A stretch of DNA of 64,000 nucleotides. It comes from Deltaproteobacteria bacterium (GTDB taxonomy: Bacteria > Desulfobacterota > Syntrophorhabdia > Syntrophorhabdales > Syntrophorhabdaceae). Each line of letters starts with the position of its first letter. Position 1 is the first letter of the stretch. Location: assembly GCA_022711595.1 (NCBI GenBank), contig JAKLET010000024.1:1-64000 (forward strand), in the 5' to 3' direction. A program made the translations under genes and the position numbers. The notes under the pieces were generated by a model that was given only the letters and a program-made list of their open reading frames with translations, did not search any database and was not told the DNA's origin. This document shows positions 19,090 to 27,986 of this stretch, in pieces.

Positions 19090-19904
19090 TGAAAAAAAGA
19101 CCAAAAAGCCTCATACTGTTCGGTAACGGTATAAATTGTGAGAATGAAACGGCCCATGCGAACAGCCTCGCAGGGTTCGAGCCGGAGCTGGTCCACATAG
19201 ATGAGCTCACGGACAGGCCGGCCCTGATACACCGCTTCAGCTTTATCAATTTCCCGGGAGGTTTTCTTGACGGCGACGACCTTGGCTCGGCCAGGGCGCA
19301 GGCGGTAAAATGGAAGTACCAGAAGATTGGCGGAACGGGCGGGCGTTTCCTTGACGAGCTTGTAAAATTTGTCCAAGAGGGCAAGATCATAATAGGGATA
19401 TGCAACGGTTTCCAGCTGCTCATAAAGACTGGGCTTCTGCCGGCGCTGGGAGGTTCCTGCGGAAGACAGTCGGCAACGCTTACCTCTAACGACTCCGGCC
19501 GGTTCGAGGACCGTTGGGTTTACCTGAGGGTGAACAGATTTTCTCATTGCATATTTACGAAAGATATGGATAATATTTATCTTCCCGTGCGGCATGGCGA
19601 AGGAAAATGCGTTGTCGATACGCCGGAGGGCATATCGGCGATGAAGGAAAAAGGACATATTGTTCTGCAATATGCCGATGAGAGCGGGAAGGTTACCATG
19701 GAATACCCCGACAACCCCAACGGATCTACAGAGGCGATAGCCGCGCTGTGCGATGACACCGGAAGGGTTTTCGGGCTTATGCCGCACCCTGAAGCATTTG
19801 TGCACCGCACCCAGCACCCGCGGTGGACAAGGGGCGGTATCTGTTCAGAAGGAGACGGGCTTAAGATCTTCATGAACGCCTGCAAATATATTACTGAAAG
19901 CTAA
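19086..19904 (+). CDS. purQ: Phosphoribosylformylglycinamidine synthase, glutaminase subunit PurQ
   Basis: Class I glutamine amidotransferase that supplies ammonia to PurL in de novo purine synthesis. The nucleophile Cys106 sits in GICNGFQLL, and the catalytic His lies in LMPHPEAF. At 272 residues it is longer than the about 230-residue Bacillus form. The start overlaps the ccsA stop; a second ATG at 19089 is equally possible. No purL or purS is in the window. Confidence 0.92.
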   Translation: MMKKRPKSLILFGNGINCENETAHANSLAGFEPELVHIDELTDRPALIHRFSFINFPGGFLDGDDLGSARAQAVKWKYQKIGGTGGRFLDELVKFVQEGKIIIGICNGFQLLIKTGLLPALGGSCGRQSATLTSNDSGRFEDRWVYLRVNRFSHCIFTKDMDNIYLPVRHGEGKCVVDTPEGISAMKEKGHIVLQYADESGKVTMEYPDNPNGSTEAIAALCDDTGRVFGLMPHPEAFVHRTQHPRWTRGGICSEGDGLKIFMNACKYITES

Positions 19905-19918
19905 CGGGAGGGATGTCT

Positions 19919-20203
19919 ATGAATAAAATGGATATAATAAACAAGCTCGCCACAGACATAAACGTGAACCAGAAGATCGCAAAGATTGCCGTGGACACCG
20001 TTATAGACAGTATAAAGAAAGCGATTATCAACAACGAGCGCGTCGAGATACGGGGATTCGGAAGTTTCACGCTCAGAGAGTACAAGGCTTATAAGGGAAG
20101 AAACCCGAAAAGCGGTGAAACCGTCCAGGTGGAACCAAAAAGGCTTCCATATTTCAAGGTTGGCAAAGAATTGAAAGAAATGGTCTGGAAGGACGAGATC
20201 TAA
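19919..20203 (+). CDS. HU/IHF family DNA-bending protein
   Basis: Nucleoid-associated protein of 94 residues. VEIRGFGSFTLREYKAYKG and NPKSGE form the beta-arm region, and LPYFKVGKELKE is the IHF-like C-terminus, nearer to IHF than to plain HU. I chose ATG 19919 because GGGAGGG ends six bases before it, while the earlier ATG at 19913 touches that site. Its end overlaps the histone-deacetylase-like gene on the other strand by 4 bp. Confidence 0.92.
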   Translation: MNKMDIINKLATDINVNQKIAKIAVDTVIDSIKKAIINNERVEIRGFGSFTLREYKAYKGRNPKSGETVQVEPKRLPYFKVGKELKEMVWKDEI

Positions 20204-21234
20204 AAGGGGCCCCAATACGGGCCAAGCACCCGTTTTATATTGCCGACAGCATCTACAACCCCCCGACAGGGGTTGCCCCTTCCTTCATAATCAAAGGCAG
20301 GTTCGCCCTTCATCTTCATGATGACCGCTTTTGTCGAACTGACAAGGCCGGCGAGATCGTATCCACCCTCGAGGGCAAACAGCGCCATCCCGCGGCAGTG
20401 CTTTTTGGCGATATCGAGAAGCACCCCCGTCATGGCGGAGTATCCCTCTTCGGTGACGGACATGCCGCCGAGAGGGTCGTCGCGGTGTGTATCAAAGCCG
20501 GCCGATACCAGGATCATTTCCGGTTTGAAAAGGTCTGCCAGGGGGACAAGGACCTCCCGGAAGACAAAGAGATAGTCGTCGTCGTTCATCCCGTAGCTCA
20601 AGGGGACATTTGCCGTATATCCTTTCCCCTCGCCCTCGCCCGTTTCTTCATACCATCCAGTGCCGGGATAGTAAGGGAACTGGTGCGTGGAAAAATAGAG
20701 AACCGTTGGGTCGGAGTAGAAACAATGCTGTGTGCCGTTGCCGTGATGGAGATCGAAGTCGACGATAAGGACCTTCTTCAGGCCCTTCGACCTCTGGAGA
20801 TAGCGGGCGGCTATGGCGATGTTGTTGAATATGCAGAAACCCATGGCGCGGGAACGTTCGGCGTGATGTCCGGGCGGCCTCACAAGGGCGAAACCGCATT
20901 CAGTTCCTCCTGAAAGGATGGAATCGGCAAGGCTCAATGTGCCGCCTGCGGCAAGAAGGGCCGCCTCAAAGGTCCTGGGAGAAGCGCTTGTATCGGGATC
21001 AAGGCGCACGCTGGCCATGCCTCTTGTCGCGGAAATTCTCTCTATGTATTGCGCATCGTGGACAAAAGCGACCTCTTCATGGGTTGCCATCCTCGGCGCG
21101 ACGTAAACAATCCCCGTTTTGTCGATGGAAGGAAGCATGGAATATATGCGGCTGAGCCGCTCGGGGCACTCCGGGTGATAATCATCGGTTATGTGTTCCA
21201 GGTATAAAGGATCCTTTACAATGCCGACAGACAA
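20200..21234 (-). CDS. Histone deacetylase family protein (AcuC/HdaH-like)
   Basis: Zinc-dependent amidohydrolase acting on acetyl-lysine, acetylpolyamine or a related amide. The arginase-like fold motifs are intact: RPPGHHAE (His123-His124), the metal site DFDLHHGNGTQH (Asp159, Asp161, His163) and AGFDTHRDDPLGG with the third metal Asp. 344 residues. It converges on the HU/IHF gene with overlapping ends, an intriguing pairing, but acetate-metabolism roles (AcuC) are also possible. Confidence 0.92.
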   Translation of the reverse strand: MSVGIVKDPLYLEHITDDYHPECPERLSRIYSMLPSIDKTGIVYVAPRMATHEEVAFVHDAQYIERISATRGMASVRLDPDTSASPRTFEAALLAAGGTLSLADSILSGGTECGFALVRPPGHHAERSRAMGFCIFNNIAIAARYLQRSKGLKKVLIVDFDLHHGNGTQHCFYSDPTVLYFSTHQFPYYPGTGWYEETGEGEGKGYTANVPLSYGMNDDDYLFVFREVLVPLADLFKPEMILVSAGFDTHRDDPLGGMSVTEEGYSAMTGVLLDIAKKHCRGMALFALEGGYDLAGLVSSTKAVIMKMKGEPAFDYEGRGNPCRGVVDAVGNIKRVLGPYWGPF

Positions 21235-21294
21235 AAATACCCCCTAAAGCGGTTTCGGGTAGAGTTTTACTTCAGATCGAGGCCCCCATCTCCT

Positions 21295-22227
21295 TCACCC
21301 GGGGCTGACGACCCTGCGATCAGTGAGGTAGCAGCTTCCCCAGGATTGCTTTGCATGTTTTTTCATTTCAGAGGCGACCTCGGTGATCTCCCCGAAGTGC
21401 GTGAAGGACTTGTTGCGGTTAGTGGCAATGCCGATGGAGAGGGAGGTTATGGGAAATTTCCTCGTATGACCCTGGCGGTCGAGGGTTTCGATGAACCCTC
21501 TTTCCTTGTCTTCTTTATCATAAAGGGTAGGAATGATCCTGTCAAAGGCGCCTATGATCTCTTCGGAGGTTTCCTCAACAAGGTCAACAGACATGATGAA
21601 AACGAAATCGTCACCGCCTATGTGGCCGACAAAACCTCCCTGGGGCTGTTTGCTTTTAACGATGTTGAGGATAAGCCTGCCCGTTATGCGTATGACATCA
21701 TCACCGCGGGTAAAACCGTAGTGGTCATTAAAGGGCTTGAAATGGTCCAGATCGGCATATGCAAGGGCGAAGACCTCCATGGAATCGATCCTGGCCTGTA
21801 TCTGCCGGCTTATGGAGATGTTGCCCGGGAGCTTGGTGAGCGGATTTACCTCCACTATCCTTTCGGAGCGCAATATCGCAAGGGACACACGAATAAGGCC
21901 CTCTTTTTCGAGATCGGATTTTTTAAGGTAGTCTTCAACGAGAAAACTGTTCCAGATCGGAACGCTTTCAGGGCCTTCTATGATGACGAGGACGGGCAAT
22001 TGATAGAAAATAGGGTCGCTTTTCAGGTTGTTGATGATGTCCATTGAAAAGATGTCCTGCTCGGCGGTGTCGAAGATGATGAGGTTCGGAGGGGTATTAT
22101 AGATGTGATCAATGGCGGACTGGATGTTCTTAAAGAGAAATGAGCGGTAATTTTTTTCCAGTATCCGCTCTATTATGCCCGAAAGGACAATGTCCTGAGA
22201 TATGACGACAATGCTTTTTTCACTCAT
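21295..22227 (-). CDS. Response-regulator-like GGDEF protein
   Basis: Probable c-di-GMP synthase. Residues 1-120 resemble a receiver (Asp53 in IIFDTAE, Lys-containing YLKKSD), but the acidic pocket near residue 12 is reduced. Residues 125-300 form a GGDEF domain whose signature is GGDDF (204-208) instead of GGDEF or GGEEF; the change is conservative but activity should not be assumed. It overlaps the HDOD gene by 4 bp. Confidence 0.85.
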   Translation of the reverse strand: MSEKSIVVISQDIVLSGIIERILEKNYRSFLFKNIQSAIDHIYNTPPNLIIFDTAEQDIFSMDIINNLKSDPIFYQLPVLVIIEGPESVPIWNSFLVEDYLKKSDLEKEGLIRVSLAILRSERIVEVNPLTKLPGNISISRQIQARIDSMEVFALAYADLDHFKPFNDHYGFTRGDDVIRITGRLILNIVKSKQPQGGFVGHIGGDDFVFIMSVDLVEETSEEIIGAFDRIIPTLYDKEDKERGFIETLDRQGHTRKFPITSLSIGIATNRNKSFTHFGEITEVASEMKKHAKQSWGSCYLTDRRVVSPG

Positions 22228-23060
22228 AGCGTAAGGTCTTCCGTCATTTGCAGGGAATCCTCGGCCTCCCTGAAGATCTCGACAAGGTCTTTTTCAGTGA
22301 GATTGAGCAGTTCCCAGGCCTCGGGTTGTACATTCATCACAAGGCTGTCGCCGGGAAAGCCGTAGCCCCTGGTGCGGACAAGTATGTCCGCCATGTGAAC
22401 TATGGAGGATTCAACGGGCGTGTTTTTCGTGAGGTGCGGCTTGTGGTGATATTCAATGACATCGATGAGATTGGCAGGAAAACGCCATTTTTTGGCCATC
22501 CAGCTCCCGACGCTCGCGTGGGACGTGTTGAAGTGGTTCCTCTCGGCATCGAAAATGACCACAAAATCCTTTTCTGTTTCGGCCAGCGCTTTTTCGTATT
22601 CTTCGGGGAACTGAAGGACAAGAAAGACCTTGCCGATATCATGGAGAAGGCCGTTGACGGAAACTTCGTCGGGTTCTTTGTGGCCTTTTTTCACGGCAAT
22701 GATCCTGGAAAATATAGCGGTACCTATGGAATGTTCCCAAAGACCGATCATGGTCTTCTGCATGAGATCGAAGACGGAAACGCCGAGAAGCAGGCCCTTG
22801 ACGACGGTCAGGCCAAGGAGTATGACGGCCTGGTTGACCGACGAGATCCTTCCCGGAAAGCCATAAACGGGGGAATTGACCATCCTCAGGACCTTTGTGG
22901 TAAGGGCGGGGTCTCCGGAAATGAAGCTGCTGATCTCATTGAGGGAAACTTTCGGATTCTCTATGACCCCGAGAAGTTTGTTGAGTACCTTGGGAATGGT
23001 GGGGAGGGCCTGGATGTTCTCGATCTTTTCCCTTACAAGCCTGACATCTATATTACCCAT
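22224..23060 (-). CDS. HDOD domain signalling protein
   Basis: HDOD proteins are HD-like regulators linked to c-di-GMP, stress and motility signalling. The start at 23060 (MGNIDVRLVREKIENI, 278 residues) is preferred; a longer frame reaching 23207 would lie inside the neighbouring gene and adds no family sequence. Conserved parts: LPTIPKVLNKLL, the NSPVYGFPGRISSVNQAVILLG core, and LLHDIGK. Coupled to the GGDEF gene (4-bp overlap) and to the small gene upstream (8-bp overlap). Confidence 0.9.
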   Translation of the reverse strand: MGNIDVRLVREKIENIQALPTIPKVLNKLLGVIENPKVSLNEISSFISGDPALTTKVLRMVNSPVYGFPGRISSVNQAVILLGLTVVKGLLLGVSVFDLMQKTMIGLWEHSIGTAIFSRIIAVKKGHKEPDEVSVNGLLHDIGKVFLVLQFPEEYEKALAETEKDFVVIFDAERNHFNTSHASVGSWMAKKWRFPANLIDVIEYHHKPHLTKNTPVESSIVHMADILVRTRGYGFPGDSLVMNVQPEAWELLNLTEKDLVEIFREAEDSLQMTEDLTL

Positions 23061-23349
23061 AGAGGCCCTCAATATGTATTTGTATGGAGCGCTTGATGAC
23101 CTCCATGCGCGGATCGTTTTCAACGTTCCGAAAGCGGTCTTCAATCTCGGAAAGAAACTCATCTTTGGACTTGGAGGGTCTGGCGGTGCCCTGGATATAA
23201 ACACCATCTACATCCATGTTCCTGATCCTGTCGATAAGCTCCGCGGTGAGATCGGTATTTTCTCCAAGAAGGACCATTCCGTTGTTGTTGACAACGGGCT
23301 TTGCGGTTTTCATTCCGGGCTTAAGATTATCGATTGCAACTTTCGGCAT
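23053..23349 (-). CDS. Small protein with a PGM-LA-PV type domain, linked to HDOD
   Basis: A 98-residue protein with no signal peptide. The pattern IDNLKPGMKTAKPVVN followed by GMVLLGENTDLT resembles the short domain often found before HD-GYP or HDOD modules. Here it is a separate polypeptide, and the HDOD gene begins within its last codons. A regulatory partner of HDOD is a reasonable inference; no catalytic residues are seen. Confidence 0.75.
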   Translation of the reverse strand: MPKVAIDNLKPGMKTAKPVVNNNGMVLLGENTDLTAELIDRIRNMDVDGVYIQGTARPSKSKDEFLSEIEDRFRNVENDPRMEVIKRSIQIHIEGLYG

Positions 23350-23415
23350 AAAGACCCCTCATATATTGTATATCGGACAGAATGAAAAAAAGAATACATA
23401 ATAAAAAAATTATAT

Positions 23416-24573
23416 TTATTTACAAAGCGCCGGCAACCATCTGCCCAGTCTTTCACAACCTTCTTTTATGTTTTCAAGGGTGTTGGCATAGGAAAAACGG
23501 ACATGTGAGCCGGCACCGAAGGAGCCGAAATCGTAGCCGGGCGTGATTGCAACGCCCGCCTCAAGGAGGGCCCGGTTGACAAAGTCCATGCTGTCGATGT
23601 CAAAGCGCTCTATGCCGGCATAAACATAAAAAGCACCGGAGGGATTAACGGGAACCGAAAAACCAAGGGATTTCAGGCGGGGGACGAGAAAGTCCCTCCT
23701 TTCCTGGTAAAGACGGCGCATGTGCTCGACGGCGTCCCTTTGGTCGAGGGCGCTGATCGCAGCATACTGGGAAAGCGAAGGGGGAGAAATAAAAAGATTC
23801 TGGGCAAATTTCTGGACAGGCCTGACAAGCTCGCCGGGAACGATCATCCAGCCGAGGCGCCAGCCTGTCATGGCATAGGCCTTGGAGAAACCGTTAACTA
23901 CGATGATGTTCTCGGAGATCGCGGCGGATGAACGGAAACCGGTATTGTAAACCAGTTCAGAATATATCTCGTCGACAATGAGAGTGCCGCCAAGGCCGCA
24001 AAGACGGTCGTGGAGTTTCTCAAGGGTCCCGTAGCGATAGACGGTGCCGGTCGGGTTTGACGGGTTTGTTACAATGAGGAGGTCAACGAAGGTATCGAGC
24101 CTGTCGAGATGAGCGGCGGTTATCTCATAACCCGTTTCATCTGTAACGGGTATGGAAAGAATGCCGCAGTCAACGAGCAGGGCGATGTTCCTGTAACACG
24201 GATAACCCGGGTCGGGGATGGCGAGAGTCCTCCCTCTTTCAAGAAGCGCGGCAAAAAGAAGGACAAAGGCGCCGGAAGAGCCGTTGGTTACGATAACACG
24301 CTCCGGAGGAACATCGACCTTATGAAGATCGCGGTAATGGCGGGAGATAGCGCTTCTAAGTTCAGGAATGCCCAGGCTGTGTGTATAGAAGGTTTTTCCG
24401 TCTTTTGCCGCACAGACGGCCTCTTCTTTTACTGGAAGAGGGGTTTCAAATCCAGGCTCGCCGACCTCCATGTGTATGATGCTTTTCCCCTGCGCCTCGA
24501 GCTCGCGGGCCTTTTCGAGAAGCTCCATGACATAGAAGGGCGATACCTGCCTCGCCCTTTGAGAGATGTTCAC
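23416..24573 (-). CDS. PLP-dependent class I/II aminotransferase (AspC-like)
   Basis: Transfers amino groups between an amino acid and a 2-oxo acid. The GTG start at 24573 (385 residues) is chosen because AGAGG lies eight bases upstream and family homology begins there; an ATG at 24660 adds 29 unrelated residues without a ribosome site. Substrate-binding NPSNPTG is at 170-176 and the PLP lysine is Lys231 in NGFSKAYAMTGWR. Aspartate, alanine or aromatic substrates cannot be told apart. Confidence 0.9.
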   Translation of the reverse strand: MNISQRARQVSPFYVMELLEKARELEAQGKSIIHMEVGEPGFETPLPVKEEAVCAAKDGKTFYTHSLGIPELRSAISRHYRDLHKVDVPPERVIVTNGSSGAFVLLFAALLERGRTLAIPDPGYPCYRNIALLVDCGILSIPVTDETGYEITAAHLDRLDTFVDLLIVTNPSNPTGTVYRYGTLEKLHDRLCGLGGTLIVDEIYSELVYNTGFRSSAAISENIIVVNGFSKAYAMTGWRLGWMIVPGELVRPVQKFAQNLFISPPSLSQYAAISALDQRDAVEHMRRLYQERRDFLVPRLKSLGFSVPVNPSGAFYVYAGIERFDIDSMDFVNRALLEAGVAITPGYDFGSFGAGSHVRFSYANTLENIKEGCERLGRWLPALCK

Positions 24574-24705
24574 TATACGGACCTCTTTGATCCTTTCCGG
24601 TAAGGCGGCCGCATGGAAAGCCGACGGGATACCTGAACGAAATGTACCAGAACAAGACATGACATGTCAACGAAGGAAGGCCTCTGTGATGATAAATGAA
24701 AAGAA

Positions 24706-24733
24706 TTGACTTTGAGGCGATATCTATTATAAT
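24706..24733 (+). promoter_or_regulatory. Near-consensus sigma70 promoter
   Basis: TTGACT (24706-24711), 16-bp spacer, perfect TATAAT (24728-24733). It is one of the best promoter matches in the window and points at the small frameshifted helix-turn-helix frame that begins at 24768. Confidence 0.7.
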
Positions 24734-24767
24734 GGAGAAAATTAAAAAATGAACCGAAGGAAGGACA

Positions 24768-24915
24768 ATGACGAAGGCCCGGATTATCAAACTCGCAAAG
24801 GACGCGCCGGGAGACCAATATCGAGAAGCTTATTAAAAACAATAAGATAGAGCGGGGCAGACATAGAAGGCACGTTTTAGGCTATGAGATCGAGGCATAT
24901 TTGCCGATATTATAA
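24768..24915 (+). pseudogene. Frameshifted small helix-turn-helix (excisionase/MerR-like) gene
   Basis: ATG 24768 follows AAGGAAGG and reads MTKARIIKLAKDAPG before stopping at 24834. One base ahead, a second frame open to TAA 24913 reads RETNIEKLIKNNKIERGRHR, then RHVLGYEIEAYLPIL. Joined at the GGG near 24809-24811 they make about 48 residues with the shape of an HTH_17/excisionase protein (EKLIKNNKI, then RRHVL and EIEAYL). It could be a decayed gene, a programmed +1 shift or a sequencing error. A strong promoter lies upstream and a cupin gene follows 15 bases later. Confidence 0.5.
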
Positions 24916-24930
24916 TAAGGAAAGAAAGGA

Positions 24931-25308
24931 ATGGCGATGATCGTAAGGAACTTTAACGACCCGGAAGTGATCAGGACAACATATATCGCGCACCGGGGGG
25001 CAGTGGCAAGGATGATAATGACGAGCGCATTCCTTGAGGCGATCGAATTCCTTGCATACGCGATCCTGCCGCCGGGGAACACGATCGAGGAACACGTTGA
25101 CCCCGTTGAAGAGATCTACCTGGTATTCAAGGGCGGAGGATTGATGACTGTCGGAAGCGAGACAAGAGAAGTGGGAGAGGGCGACTCGATCTGGATACCG
25201 GCGGGGGAACCCCACGCGCTGAAGAACACAAAGGATGAAGAAACCTTCGTGCTCGTGATAGCGGCATATCCTCCCGAATTAAAAAGGGAAAAAAAGAAAG
25301 GAAAATAA
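24931..25308 (+). CDS. Cupin-domain protein
   Basis: A 125-residue single cupin barrel. Motif 1 is represented by HVDPVEEIYLVFKGGG and motif 2 by GDSIWIPAGEPHALKN, giving possible metal ligands His, Glu and His. Reaction unknown; small stand-alone cupins include sugar isomerases, dioxygenases and binding proteins. AAGGAAAGAAAGG precedes the start, and ATG 24937 is an alternative start. Confidence 0.8.
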   Translation: MAMIVRNFNDPEVIRTTYIAHRGAVARMIMTSAFLEAIEFLAYAILPPGNTIEEHVDPVEEIYLVFKGGGLMTVGSETREVGEGDSIWIPAGEPHALKNTKDEETFVLVIAAYPPELKREKKKGK

Positions 25309-25350
25309 AAGGACCAAGGGGAATCGAAGAGGAATACCGGACAAGAACGA

Positions 25351-26031
25351 ATGGACATAAGGCCTGGACTGAACATAAACATAATCGTGAGCATCGACCA
25401 TATGAGAGAAGTTGTGGATGTAAAAAACTCAATGGTTCATGATGTTGAAGGGAAAAGGATAACAGCGGCACAGACAGATCCTCCCATATCAAGGACGAAC
25501 CTTGGGAAAGAGCTGTTCGTGACATTCCTGGAAAAAGGTCGCTCCGGACCGGCGAGATACGGATTTATTGCAAAGGTTGTTGATTTTGTCAAAGATTATG
25601 AGCTTAAGTCGTCGCAAAAGGTGCAGGCCGTCATAATGCAGCAGACAGGGGATATCGAGGAATACAATCTGCGCATGTTCTACCGCCTTGAACCTCCAAG
25701 TGAATGCGGCATTGAAATATCGATGGAGGGAAGAAGGGTACACCTTCTTGATATTTCCATAGGAGGGGCGAAATTCAGCCACGAAAAGATACACCCTTTC
25801 CAGCCGAATGAAACAGTCAAAATGATGATAGAGGTGGCCGGGAACAAAACGCAGATAGAGGCCATGGTGCTCAGAGTGTGGGAACCGGAGAGTGAAAAAA
25901 TGAGAAAGACCCTCGCGTATGCCTCCGTACAATTCCTTGATATTGACGCCCAGTTCAAGAACACCCTTGCAAGGAAGATCCGGGACATAGAGCGCGACAT
26001 GAGATACAATGAAGTGTATGTGAAGAAATAG
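25351..26031 (+). CDS. PilZ domain protein with YcgR-like N-terminal domain
   Basis: Predicted cytoplasmic c-di-GMP receptor of 226 residues. The C-terminal PilZ domain has RMFYR (Arg108 and Arg112, the RxxxR motif) and DISIGG (Asp134, DxSxxG). Residues 1-100 resemble the YcgR N-terminal beta domain. The GGDEF protein at 21.3 kb is a possible source of its ligand. No flagellar or pilus genes are nearby to suggest an output. Confidence 0.86.
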   Translation: MDIRPGLNINIIVSIDHMREVVDVKNSMVHDVEGKRITAAQTDPPISRTNLGKELFVTFLEKGRSGPARYGFIAKVVDFVKDYELKSSQKVQAVIMQQTGDIEEYNLRMFYRLEPPSECGIEISMEGRRVHLLDISIGGAKFSHEKIHPFQPNETVKMMIEVAGNKTQIEAMVLRVWEPESEKMRKTLAYASVQFLDIDAQFKNTLARKIRDIERDMRYNEVYVKK

Positions 26032-26223
26032 AGGAAAAACTTTTTAAACAGATCCAGCCGAAATAAACGTTTAAAAAAATCATTTTAAGCCATTCCAAGA
26101 GTGTCAGCAGGTTCATGAGGAAAGCACAATCCCGGGTATGACAATAGATAAAAATTACACCAATGACTGGCAAATGAGCCATAATAATGGCATAACCTTT
26201 TGTAATAATTAAGACAAGCGTGA

Positions 26224-26239
26224 TGTTTCACGTGAAACA
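26224..26239. other. parS chromosome-partitioning site (ParB binding site)
   Basis: TGTTTCACGTGAAACA, a perfect 16-bp palindrome identical to the widespread bacterial parS sequence; the palindrome extends to 18 bp with A/T flanks. It lies in the noncoding gap 26032-26310, about 14 kb from dnaA, as expected of origin-proximal parS. No parA or parB gene is in the window. Confidence 0.92.
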
Positions 26240-26310
26240 TGAAAAGACCACCCGAATTGTTTGAATGTGGGATGCGGCCTCCAAACGGCCAGGAATGTGT
26301 GCCCTCCCTT

Positions 26311-26790
26311 CTATGAATCATCGTCCTTTAGCGATTCGATCATTTCCACCTGTGTCCATTTGACCGAGGTGACCATCCAGTCATTGGACTCCTTTTTCAA
26401 AGATATGTCGAAGCTGTACGTGCCGAGAGATTGCGGGATAATGTCGGCCATGGAACCAGTCTTCTTTCCGCTGGTCAGGAGAGCTCGAAACATAACCCTG
26501 GCAGATGTGTTATCAACAGATATATCGAGATTATTGATATAGACAGATATCCTGGGGTATCTAAAGAAATAGCCGAGCAGCAGCCCCTTGATGTTTTCGC
26601 GGTTGAATCCTTGAGGATCGCTATAGGTTTTCGAGAGGTGTTTCAGGATCTTCCCGAGATCCTTCTCTTCGGCCGCTGTCTGGATTTCAGAAATAACATT
26701 TTTAACCCGGACTTGTTCAGTCTCTTTGTGACAACCGAGTGCAGAAACGACAATAAACAAGATAAAGAGGGTTGTTGTAAGCCGTTTCAT
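26311..26790 (-). CDS. Lipoprotein with NTF2/SnoaL-like fold (hypothetical)
   Basis: 159 residues with a signal peptide and a lipobox ending at Cys20 (SALGC). After it, alternating helices and strands (residues about 30-150) look like the NTF2-like cone fold, often a binding module. No catalytic pattern is evident. It is the first of a run of small exported proteins on this strand, but intergenic gaps of 80-230 bp make a single operon uncertain. Confidence 0.72.
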   Translation of the reverse strand: MKRLTTTLFILFIVVSALGCHKETEQVRVKNVISEIQTAAEEKDLGKILKHLSKTYSDPQGFNRENIKGLLLGYFFRYPRISVYINNLDISVDNTSARVMFRALLTSGKKTGSMADIIPQSLGTYSFDISLKKESNDWMVTSVKWTQVEMIESLKDDDS

Positions 26791-26879
26791 GGTATATCCT
26801 TTCGCTTACGTTTATAACTAGCCGTGAAAGCAGCGAGCCCGGGGGAAGAACACCCATTGTTTTTGTAATTGAAGGCCTT

Positions 26880-27179
26880 TTATCGAATGACCCTCTGGAC
26901 CTGGACAGACTTGTTTGGTACTTTTACTCTGCCGCAGTCCTCTTCGCACCATGCGTTGTCCCCTACCCTTAGACCTTCAACAGACCTGGTTTCAATTACC
27001 CTGGTCTTGCCTCCGGCGTCAGTTATGATTATTACTTTCCCCTGTATATTCGTTATTTTTCCACTGAATACAACCGCATTCGCCTTGCCCCCTCGAAAGT
27101 TGGGGTCAGTTGCGGAGACAGTTGTCACGGTCAACAGAAGTCCAGCCACCATAATTATTGAAAAGAGCCTTTTGCACAT
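26880..27179 (-). CDS. Small exported hypothetical protein
   Basis: 99 residues with a signal peptide (cleavage probably after TVSA near residue 23). The mature part is beta-rich (VVFSGKITNIQGKVIIITDAG) and has two cysteines in CEEDC, which could form a disulfide or bind a metal. It resembles small OB-like periplasmic proteins, but no family is recognised. Confidence 0.65.
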   Translation of the reverse strand: MCKRLFSIIMVAGLLLTVTTVSATDPNFRGGKANAVVFSGKITNIQGKVIIITDAGGKTRVIETRSVEGLRVGDNAWCEEDCGRVKVPNKSVQVQRVIR

Positions 27180-27407
27180 ATGTTTATCCTCCAGAAAAAG
27201 AATTATCGGGCAAACGTGAGATCATCGCGTCCCGCTGATACAAGGATGAACGGTGCAGGTGAAGTTCTCCGACAAGAAAGCGCCCGCTTGCAGCATTTAC
27301 GGCATTCATTGCCCGGTGTTTAATGGCCAGCCTGCACACAAAAAACGATTTTCCTCCAACAGTGATTCCTTTTCAAGAGAAAAATGTACAAGACACAAAA
27401 AAGAACA

Positions 27408-27986
27408 TTATTCCAGGATGATCCACGAATCAAGCATTGCCCTGGCGATGCCTGCGAATTCATCATATTGTGCTGTCGGAGAGGTGTAAAACCATACATG
27501 GAATATCTCACCCCGGGGTCTTGGAAGAACGATGACCCATTGCCTGAACACATGTTTGTCCACGCTGTATTCCACAGAAAATTGCTTTCCCGTGAGACGT
27601 AAAGGGCCTTTTGAGTATGTGAAAGGCTTTACAGCGGACTTTGTAAATCCATTTTGTTTTTCAAATAGACTTAACAGGTCATTTACTACGGCGTCCGGGT
27701 CGCGGTACTTTCCTGCCTTCGACTTTTCGGAAAGCAGGTTCTGGATGCTCACGGTGGAATGGTATGCTTTTGTGCCGGATGGCCCGCTGAATATGAACGT
27801 AACATTATCGGCCGATCTCTCATAAACCCAGTCTCCTGGATATTCAATAGTATAGCCCGCCCCTTTTTCCTGGAATAGCCTTGCGGGAAGACCCCTTCCT
27901 TTATGTTCCTGAGCGCATACGGATGAAAACGGGAGCATAATGAATATAATGACCGTAAAAAAGCAGATATAGAAAATATCCTTCAT
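27408..27986 (-). CDS. Exported protein, PsbP/DcrB-like
   Basis: 192 residues. An N-terminal signal peptide ends near Ala25 (SSVCAQ). The mature protein begins GYTIEYPGDWVYERS, the pattern of PsbP/DcrB-type domains found in periplasmic or lipoprotein contexts. Function unknown. Its neighbours are other exported small proteins. Confidence 0.68.
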   Translation of the reverse strand: MKDIFYICFFTVIIFIMLPFSSVCAQEHKGRGLPARLFQEKGAGYTIEYPGDWVYERSADNVTFIFSGPSGTKAYHSTVSIQNLLSEKSKAGKYRDPDAVVNDLLSLFEKQNGFTKSAVKPFTYSKGPLRLTGKQFSVEYSVDKHVFRQWVIVLPRPRGEIFHVWFYTSPTAQYDEFAGIARAMLDSWIILE

